Origin: Candidatus Saccharimonadota bacterium
Lineage (GTDB): Bacteria > Patescibacteriota > Saccharimonadia > Saccharimonadales > UBA7683
Assembly (NCBI GenBank): GCA_018061375.1
Contig: JAGOUG010000011.1
Span: 1-20,561, forward strand
DNA: 20,561 bases
Direction of reading: 5' to 3'
Part shown: in pieces, positions 13,473 through 18,738 of the stretch
Numbering within the stretch: position 1 is the stretch's first letter
Layout of the letters: each line of letters opens with the position of its first letter
The notes under the pieces: generated by a model
The model's database searches: none
Told to the model about the DNA's origin: nothing
Seen by the model: the letters and a program-made list of their open reading frames with translations, nothing else
Position numbers and translations under genes: made by a program

Positions 13473-14216
13473 ATGCTGATGAAATCGAGCCAACTAATAG
13501 ACCTGTTCCAAAAAAGCCGTTCTGACGATGAAATCGCAATCATAGAAGGGGTGCAAGCACTCAAACATGCGGTGCGTTTTGGTGCAAAAATTGATATGTA
13601 TATCACATGTGATATCACCATGCTATCTGATCTGCTTGCAGAATTAGCAGATGATGTTAAAAATGAAATTTTGAAGGATGTGACAGAGGTAGACCAAGAG
13701 ACGTTCAATAAACTAAGCCCTCGACCACATCGTACAAGCGTTATCGCACTCGCAAAAAGAAGATTATATGCATTCAAAGACATAGATATAGATAAACCGA
13801 TAGTACTACTTGAAGAACCGCGCGATTTAGAAAATATTGGTGCTGTCATACGAGTTGCTGCAGCGGCTGATATAGGCGCAGTTGTAATTACCGGCCCGCT
13901 CGACATTTGGAATCCTGCCATAATCCGCGGTGCAGCAGGCCTTCACTGGGCGATCCCAGTGATGAACTTCAGTCAAGTACCGTCATTCATGCGTACACAT
14001 AAATCTAGGCCACTGATATCACTCGACCCAACAGGGAAGGACATCAATTTTACATCAATTTCTAGCAATTCGATATTAGTTTTTGGCACCGAACGACACG
14101 GTATCAGTGAGAAGTTACTGGCTCAGTCAGACGAGATTGTGCGCTTACCTATGAAAGAAGGGGTGAGTAGCCTTAATCTTGCAACAAGCGTTGCTGCTAC
14201 CTTGTACCAGATATAA
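13473..14216 (+). CDS. SpoU/TrmH family RNA 2'-O-methyltransferase
   Basis: A 247-aa SPOUT methyltransferase expected to methylate ribose 2'-OH in tRNA or rRNA using S-adenosylmethionine. The three SpoU motifs are present: EEPRDLENIGAVIRVAAA (motif 1), VFGTERHGIS (motif 2) and RLPMKEGVSSLNLATSVAA (motif 3), forming the C-terminal knotted domain. The N-terminal 90 residues form a substrate-binding-like domain (IIEGVQALKHAVRFG, RTSVIALAKR). It starts 2 nt after gltX with no SD; ATG 13479 is an alternative start two codons later. The target RNA position is not predictable from what is seen. Confidence 0.9.
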   Translation: MLMKSSQLIDLFQKSRSDDEIAIIEGVQALKHAVRFGAKIDMYITCDITMLSDLLAELADDVKNEILKDVTEVDQETFNKLSPRPHRTSVIALAKRRLYAFKDIDIDKPIVLLEEPRDLENIGAVIRVAAAADIGAVVITGPLDIWNPAIIRGAAGLHWAIPVMNFSQVPSFMRTHKSRPLISLDPTGKDINFTSISSNSILVFGTERHGISEKLLAQSDEIVRLPMKEGVSSLNLATSVAATLYQI

Positions 14217-14224
14217 CCATCTGA

Positions 14225-14230
14225 TACCAT
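14225..14230 (+). promoter_or_regulatory. -10 box of the DUF3048 gene, leaderless
   Basis: TACCAT ends 7 nt before ATG 14238; TTGTAC (14202-14207) lies 17 nt upstream. The putative promoter lies partly within the end of the methyltransferase gene. No SD is present. Confidence 0.45.
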
Positions 14231-14237
14231 AAGCAGT

Positions 14238-15416
14238 ATGAATCACGAAAAAAATAAAAACGCTACACCATTTAATCAGTATGAAAATTACAGTCCAGGT
14301 CATACTGTAAATCCTGATATTAAAAAGCTACGATTCCAAAGAACCAACACCTGGCTCCATTCCCACAGAATACTTGTGTTAATCGCAGTAGTCATACTTG
14401 CACTAGGCATAGGTGGATCATACATTTACGGCATAAATAGTCTGGTATTCTACAGTTCTACCGGAGACCCAATTACAGCAAAGAAAGAGGTTGAAAAAAT
14501 ATATTCGCCCTTAACAGGTGCTGAGGTGAGTGAAGATGCCGCCAAACGACCCGTCACTGCAATTATGATAGAAAACAGCCCTGAATCACGTCCACAGAGC
14601 GGGCTGAAAGAGGCGGGGGTAGTATTTGAAGCCATAGCAGAAGGTGGAATAACACGATTTCTAACACTCCACCAAGAAGATCAACCACAGCTTATTGGAC
14701 CAGTACGGTCGCTCCGACCTTACTACATTGATTGGTTGGCCCCGTTCGATCCGTCTGTCGCTCATGTTGGTGGCTCAGTGAAGGCGCTCGCTGAAATTAG
14801 AAACGGTGATTATAAAGACATCGACCAGTTTTCTAATGGTAATTCGTACTGGCGTGCCAAAGACCGCTATGCTCCGCATAACGTCTACACCAGTTTCGAA
14901 CGACTCGATGCCCTCAATCAGAAGAAGGGCTATACAAGCAGTTCATTTACAGGCTTCCCCCGAACCGAAGATACTGTGAAGAAAGTATCTAAGACAAAAA
15001 ACAATACAACTGCGACTACACAAGTACCTGCAACAAAAATCACCGTTACGGTCAGTGGCCCCCTTTACAATTCTAGTTATACATACGATGCCGCCACAAA
15101 CACATATGCGCGCTCACAGGGTGGTAAAATTCACACTGACCGAGAAAAGGGTGCCATAACCCCGAGCACTATAATCGTTATGGAATCGCCAATCTCACAG
15201 GTATTTGAAGACGGCTACCGCGAACAGTACAAAACAATTGGCACTGGCAAGGCGACCATTTTTCAGAATGGAACAGTAGTAACCGGAACCTGGAACAAGG
15301 CTAGCAAAAAAGCTCAAATTGCTTTTAAGGACGCCTCCGGGAAAGACATAAAACTAGTGCGCGGACAAACCTGGATAACAGTCGTAGATATTGGCAAAAC
15401 GCCAACCTGGCAATAA
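14238..15416 (+). CDS. DUF3048 domain (YerB-like) membrane-anchored protein
   Basis: A 392-aa protein with a short cytoplasmic head, one membrane helix (about 37-66, HRILVLIAVVILALGIGGSY) and an outer DUF3048 domain: YSPLTGAEV, RPVTAIMIENSPESRPQSGL, VFEAIAEGGITRFLTLH, GPVRSLRPYYIDWLAPFD, HVGGS and YAPHNVYTS are all family hallmarks. After a Lys/Thr-rich linker, the C-terminal part (TPSTIIVMESP, GKATIFQNGTVVTGTW, GQTWITVVD) matches the second half of the family. The role of DUF3048/YerB is not known. It is followed after 3 nt by the histidine kinase, so all three genes up to the response regulator are probably one unit and it may be linked to sensing at the envelope. Confidence 0.88.
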   Translation: MNHEKNKNATPFNQYENYSPGHTVNPDIKKLRFQRTNTWLHSHRILVLIAVVILALGIGGSYIYGINSLVFYSSTGDPITAKKEVEKIYSPLTGAEVSEDAAKRPVTAIMIENSPESRPQSGLKEAGVVFEAIAEGGITRFLTLHQEDQPQLIGPVRSLRPYYIDWLAPFDPSVAHVGGSVKALAEIRNGDYKDIDQFSNGNSYWRAKDRYAPHNVYTSFERLDALNQKKGYTSSSFTGFPRTEDTVKKVSKTKNNTTATTQVPATKITVTVSGPLYNSSYTYDAATNTYARSQGGKIHTDREKGAITPSTIIVMESPISQVFEDGYREQYKTIGTGKATIFQNGTVVTGTWNKASKKAQIAFKDASGKDIKLVRGQTWITVVDIGKTPTWQ

Positions 15417-15419
15417 ATT

Positions 15420-16868
15420 ATGGACCAAAACTTTTTTACAATTAAAAAATCATGGCTTCTAAAAATTCTATTTCTAAGCCATTTCGTAAATATAGTTCTT
15501 GGACTTATCACATTTAGTATTTGTCACTGGGCACTTGGACTTAGTACCGACAAATCAGTAGTAATTACTTTACTTGCAACGCTTGTTATGGGTAGCATCA
15601 TAGCGATAGTAGGAACACACCGTCTCCATGCGCCATTCGATGCAATGCATAGCGAGATCATTCAGCTGCATGAAAAAGTAAATAATTCGGTAACCACTAG
15701 TAGCTCTGGCGATCAGTTAGATCAAGCAATCATTGAAAGTTTACCACTAGGATTTGTAGCTTTTGAAGATGGTAATGGTAAGACAACTACAAATCTTTTA
15801 GCGCAAATGCTACTCGGACTCAGTTCTGAATCTGCGATTTCGCAGGAGATGGTTTTAGAAAAACTAGAGCAATTAAAGTCTAATGGGAGGCAGATTAAAC
15901 TAACGCAGTGGCTAGAGAGCGCTCATACGTCTGGTACTGAAGATACAATTTACTTGCCAATGGTAGAGATAGAGAAAAGTGGCAAGACGCTAGCCTACGA
16001 CATTATTTGCAGATATAACAATAAACTTTCTGGAAACTACGGCTTAGTACTACTTTTCATCGACCGTACAGAAGACTATGAAGGGCTTGCAAAACAGATG
16101 GAATTCATCTCACTTGCTGCACACGAACTCAGAGGTCCGATTACAATTATGCGTGGCCTCATAGATATCTTTCAGGATGATCTGGGAACATCGCTGGACG
16201 CTGATCACAACGAACTACTTATTAGGATGGGCGTATCCGCCAAACAACTTTCTGGCTATATCGATACCATACTAAACGTCTCGCGAATTGAAAAACAGAA
16301 CTTTGAGATTATGCGCAGCGAGGTAGATTGGCTTAATCTACTTACACAGTCAAGTCAAGATCTTGCTATTCGGGCTAAGGCACACCACAGAAACCTCGTA
16401 CTGCAACTTCCAGCAAGCATCGATACCGCCGCCGTAGACAGTACTGCAATCGGGCACGTTATTGGCAACCTCATCGACAATGCCATTAAATACAGTAAAG
16501 AAAACGGTAAAATCATAGTCACCGTCAAACAAAAAGACGATGTTATCGAAACAACCGTCCAAGATTTTGGAGTTGGAATACCAGCCAGTATCATCAATAA
16601 CTTATTTACAAAATTTTATCGTTCACATAAAACAGAGCACGCTGTAAGCGGTACAGGACTTGGCCTGTACCTTGCGCAGACTATTGTCGAGGCACACGGT
16701 GGTAGTATATGGGTACGATCAACCGAAGGTGAAGGCGCAACCTTTGGCTTTACACTGCCAACCTATAAATCGGTTGCTGAATCACTTCGCACTGGCGATA
16801 ATAAAACCGACGGTATTGTTCGCGGTAGCCACGGCTGGATCAAAAATCATGCACTATACAGAAAATAA
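15420..16868 (+). CDS. membrane histidine kinase with PAS-like domain
   Basis: A 482-aa sensor kinase. Two membrane helices (about 17-37 and 46-65) with a very short outer loop are followed by a short helical linker, a PAS-like region (about 101-218; SLPLGFVAFEDGNGKTTTNL, GLVLLFIDRTEDYEG), the dimerisation/phosphoacceptor helix with H235 in AAHELRGPIT, and the ATPase domain: N-box HVIGNLIDNAIKYS (350-354), G1 DFGVGIP (382-388), F-box LFTKFYRS and G2 GTGLGLYLA (411-419). All catalytic residues are present. The HELRGP in place of the commoner HELRTP is a mild variation. With almost no outer domain, the signal is probably membrane or cytoplasmic. It is paired with the response regulator 18 nt downstream. 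Confidence 0.93.
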   Translation: MDQNFFTIKKSWLLKILFLSHFVNIVLGLITFSICHWALGLSTDKSVVITLLATLVMGSIIAIVGTHRLHAPFDAMHSEIIQLHEKVNNSVTTSSSGDQLDQAIIESLPLGFVAFEDGNGKTTTNLLAQMLLGLSSESAISQEMVLEKLEQLKSNGRQIKLTQWLESAHTSGTEDTIYLPMVEIEKSGKTLAYDIICRYNNKLSGNYGLVLLFIDRTEDYEGLAKQMEFISLAAHELRGPITIMRGLIDIFQDDLGTSLDADHNELLIRMGVSAKQLSGYIDTILNVSRIEKQNFEIMRSEVDWLNLLTQSSQDLAIRAKAHHRNLVLQLPASIDTAAVDSTAIGHVIGNLIDNAIKYSKENGKIIVTVKQKDDVIETTVQDFGVGIPASIINNLFTKFYRSHKTEHAVSGTGLGLYLAQTIVEAHGGSIWVRSTEGEGATFGFTLPTYKSVAESLRTGDNKTDGIVRGSHGWIKNHALYRK

Positions 16869-16886
16869 CTTAAAAAGGAGATCCCG

Positions 16887-17270
16887 ATGACTAAAGTTTT
16901 ATGCGTAGAAGATGACTTCTTTATAGCAGATATATACGAACGTACACTTAAAAAGGCTGGTTATGATGTAACCGTGATCTCAGACGGTAGTGATGTAGTG
17001 CAGACGGTAAAGGAGTCTGTCTACGACGTCGTACTACTAGATATTATGCTCCCGAATAAAAACGGAGTAGAAATACTAGAAGCGCTAAGAGGGAAAGACG
17101 GCTCAGGTCTACCCCTTACTAAAATAATTGTTACCACTAACTTCAATGAGCCTCCCGAAGATCGCGCTCATATAGAAAAACTTGCCGATGGGTATCTTAT
17201 AAAAGCCGACGTAACTCCAACTAATCTTATTGAGCTCATTAAACAAGTATTACAAGATCCAACAAAATAG
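16887..17270 (+). CDS. single-domain response regulator (CheY-like)
   Basis: A 127-aa receiver domain with no output domain. The acidic pocket is D9/D10 in CVEDD, the phosphoacceptor is D52 in LLDIMLPNKNG, the switch residues T83/T84 are in IIVTTNF, and the conserved K106 is in YLIKAD. AAAGGAGA lies at a normal distance before the ATG, the best SD of this unit. It is presumably phosphorylated by the kinase upstream. With no DNA-binding domain it must act through protein partners or as a phosphate relay; no such partner is evident in the window. The gene ends 24 nt from the convergent DUF2177 gene. Confidence 0.92.
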   Translation: MTKVLCVEDDFFIADIYERTLKKAGYDVTVISDGSDVVQTVKESVYDVVLLDIMLPNKNGVEILEALRGKDGSGLPLTKIIVTTNFNEPPEDRAHIEKLADGYLIKADVTPTNLIELIKQVLQDPTK

Positions 17271-17294
17271 CGGGCTTTTTAATTCAAACTATTA

Positions 17295-17693
17295 TCAGCT
17301 AAGTCTCTGAACAGCGAGGTAGCACAGTATGGAAGTAACTGCGGTTACCGAGGTACCCCAAATTAAATCGACTACAACAAGTTTGGGGCTGAAACCTTTT
17401 AAGGTAGCAAGGTTTGTTAAATCGTACGTTGCATACGTTACTAGACCAAAGAGCGCTCCGTAACCGAGTGCGTGTTGCCATGATCCTTTTTCAACAGCTG
17501 GTTGAATTACAAACATGACTGCCGCAACCGTAAAAATTACATAAAATATTCCTGCTGCCACGAAATTCGGGTTTGCGAGCATTAGTGGACCAAGTTCTTT
17601 TCTATAAAAATTTTTAGCTACAAGCGAGAGCCAAACAAAATCAATCGCCAAAAATATTGCCGCGAAACTTCCAAACTGTAATAGATAATTCAT
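17295..17693 (-). CDS. DUF2177 family integral membrane protein
   Basis: A 132-aa protein with four predicted membrane helices and the family hallmarks FLAIDFVWLSLVAKNFYRKELG, FYVIFTVAAVMFVIQP, LFGLVTYATYDLTNLATLKG and VVDLIWGTSVTAV at the expected places. The conserved D in the first helix and the YDLTN motif are typical. The function of DUF2177 is not established. It is a single gene with no SD; TACTAT ends 6 nt before the ATG. Confidence 0.9.
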   Translation of the reverse strand: MNYLLQFGSFAAIFLAIDFVWLSLVAKNFYRKELGPLMLANPNFVAAGIFYVIFTVAAVMFVIQPAVEKGSWQHALGYGALFGLVTYATYDLTNLATLKGFSPKLVVVDLIWGTSVTAVTSILCYLAVQRLS

Positions 17694-17699
17694 ATGTTT

Positions 17700-17705
17700 A
17701 TAGTA
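17700..17705 (-). promoter_or_regulatory. -10 box of the DUF2177 gene, leaderless
   Basis: TACTAT on the minus strand ends 6 nt before ATG 17693. Sequence and spacing are identical to those found before the 568-aa gene. No good -35 is visible. Confidence 0.45.
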
Positions 17706-17761
17706 CTACAATCATATGTATTATTTAGATTTTCTAACAAATAATAGACCCTCTAATTGCC

Positions 17762-17782
17762 AGTTTCCTGTTTGGTGACCCC
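17762..17782 (-). repeat. direct repeat copy 1, tRNA 3'-end-like
   Basis: This 21-nt stretch (AGTTTCCTGTTTGGTGACCC plus one C) matches 17915-17935 at 19 of 21 positions in the same orientation, 153 bp away. Read on the minus strand with the next bases it gives CCCGCCGGGGTCACCA, which looks like the T-stem, acceptor and CCA of a tRNA, but no tRNA body is attached. Confidence 0.6.
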
Positions 17783-17889
17783 GGCGGGATGGACGCTTCG
17801 CTACTCCCTGCGTCACTTACTCGAAGTAAACTTCTGCATGAGCGTGTGGTGATCGAACCCAGAGGGTTCGGATTCTCTGCGAGAATCAA
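17783..17889. other. intergenic island of tandem hairpins
   Basis: No gene is convincing here. Four inverted repeats follow one another: GACGC/GCGTC (17792-17796 with 17810-17814), TTACT-CGA-AGTAA (17817-17829), CGAACCC-AGA-GGGTTCG (17854-17870) and GATTCTC-TGC-GAGAATC (17871-17887). The last two are 7-bp stems with 3-nt loops and touch each other. Such order suggests structured RNA or a repeat family. Confidence 0.55.
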
Positions 17890-17928
17890 CCAAACAAAAA
17901 ACCCACCGGTGATGAGTTTCTTGTTTGG
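17890..17928 (-). terminator. long wobble-paired hairpin, minus strand
   Basis: CCAAACAAAAAACCC (17890-17904) and GAGTTTCTTGTTTGG (17914-17928) flank a 9-nt loop. As minus-strand RNA all 15 positions pair, two as G-U wobbles; as plus-strand RNA two positions are A-C mismatches. The 3' arm on the minus strand carries GGGTTTTTTG. In build it is the twin of the hairpin at 7813-7851, but here no tRNA is attached at its CCA. Confidence 0.6.
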
Positions 17929-18058
17929 TGAGCCCACGAGTATTTTTTTAGAACACCTTTTCGATGATCTTTTCAGGCTTAGAGACAGCTTCAAAGCGTT
18001 AGGTATGGTACTAAAAGAAGGAGAAGTATATCTGCCTGATCTAGGAGATGTGCAATGA
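17912..18058 (+). CDS. short frame coupled to the PLD gene, possibly a gene remnant
   Basis: A 48-aa frame from ATG 17912; the frame stays open upstream to ATG 17789, but that part is the hairpin island and is not credible as protein. From about TSIFLEHLFDDLFRLRDSF to the end (EGEVYLPDLGDVQ) it has normal amphipathic protein character, and its TGA overlaps the ATG of the PLD gene (ATGA) with GGAG 7 nt before it, as in real operons. The true start is unclear because ATG 17912 lies inside the repeat. It may be the tail of a gene cut off by the repeat, perhaps of the same protein as the PLD domain. I do not recognise a family. Confidence 0.35.
   Translation: MSFLFGEPTSIFLEHLFDDLFRLRDSFKALGMVLKEGEVYLPDLGDVQ
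17915..17935 (-). repeat. direct repeat copy 2
   Basis: Partner of 17762-17782, with 19 of 21 positions identical. On the minus strand it reads GGGCTCACCA and then enters the 5' arm of the long hairpin, so its CCA holds the same place as the CCA of tRNA-Leu at 7849-7851. Confidence 0.6.
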
Positions 18059-18513
18059 GACTCATAGTTCCTTCAACGCTGTACAACCAAGATACATTCG
18101 ATAAGCAGTTTATTCGAGACATTTATAGGGCGCGCAGCAGCGTTTTAATTGAAAGTCCATTCATTAGACTCCGAAGGGTCGAAGAGCTCGCAGAGGTACT
18201 TAAAAAGCTGCGAAGACTTGGCGTATCGGTCATAGTCAACACCCGGAACCCAATCGAACATAACTCGGAGTACGAATTACAGGCCAGCCAAGCGATTACC
18301 TTACTCCAAGAATACGGAGCGACGGTACTCTTCACTGTAAAACACCATCGCAAGATAGTGATATGCGACCGACAGATTTTTTACGAAGGCAGCCTCAACG
18401 TACTGTCGTATTTCGATAGTTGTGAGATAATGAGGAGGACAGATTCACCGACCGAAGCTGAACACCTAATCAACTTCATTGGTCTCAATAAGTTTTTGCC
18501 GAAAGAGAGTTAA
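18055..18513 (+). CDS. stand-alone phospholipase D-like (HKD) domain protein
   Basis: A 152-aa protein with one HKD motif: H98, K100 and D105 in HHRKIVICD, then G112-S113 and N115 in EGSLNVLS. FIRDIYRARSSVLIESPF, RRVEELAEVLKKL, GVSVIVNTR and EIMRR match the PLD domain usually found at the C-terminus of large SF1 helicase-like (AAA) proteins, where it follows the motor. Here only this domain is present. One HKD per chain means it would need to dimerise, as in Nuc/BfiI-type nucleases, to form an active site. It probably acts on nucleic acid rather than lipid (no signal peptide). It is coupled to the short frame upstream and followed by a small gene after 1 nt. Confidence 0.75.
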   Translation: MRLIVPSTLYNQDTFDKQFIRDIYRARSSVLIESPFIRLRRVEELAEVLKKLRRLGVSVIVNTRNPIEHNSEYELQASQAITLLQEYGATVLFTVKHHRKIVICDRQIFYEGSLNVLSYFDSCEIMRRTDSPTEAEHLINFIGLNKFLPKES

Positions 18514-18514
18514 T

Positions 18515-18736
18515 ATGAGCGATACCAATCCATTTACTGATCGTAACCTTCATGAAGATGAAGCCACTATTGAAAAGACACTTCGATACTTAGAGCTAAA
18601 TGATCCCGAGAATGCTAACCGTGAGTACGCTGTTGGTCTACTCAAATTTATGGAACGTTTTGCATTCCATGCTGAAAAAGAAAACGATTTCAACTACGAC
18701 GAATTCTTAGACAAGTACAAAGCTTCGCTCCAGTAA
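18515..18736 (+). CDS. small acidic hypothetical protein
   Basis: A 73-aa protein starting at ATG 18515, 1 nt after the PLD stop, with AGAG 5 nt before it; an upstream in-frame ATG at 18479 lies inside the PLD gene and is not needed. The sequence is acidic and helical (EDEATIEKTLRYLELNDPEN, then EYAVGLLKFMERFAFHAEKE, NYDEFLDKYKASLQ), with no cysteine, membrane helix or signal. I do not recognise the family. Codon use and position look like a genuine gene. It ends 2 nt from the convergent TraG-like gene. Confidence 0.65.
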   Translation: MSDTNPFTDRNLHEDEATIEKTLRYLELNDPENANREYAVGLLKFMERFAFHAEKENDFNYDEFLDKYKASLQ

Positions 18737-18738
18737 AC

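Noticed and set aside
17255..17290. Terminator after the response regulator (GCGGGCTTTTT)
   Set aside because: The T-run has no complementary arm upstream, so no stem forms.
17789..17911. N-terminal extension of the short frame before the PLD gene
   Set aside because: The stretch consists of consecutive inverted repeats and shows no protein character.
17734..17994. Minus-strand 86-aa frame
   Set aside because: It reads through the hairpin island and both direct repeats, giving low-complexity peptide; the island is better explained as structured nucleic acid.
2310..18736. UGA-as-glycine code as in SR1/Gracilibacteria
   Set aside because: TGA ends genes at overlaps with the next start (3105-3107, 5080-5082, 18056-18058), and no gene has in-frame TGA at conserved glycines.
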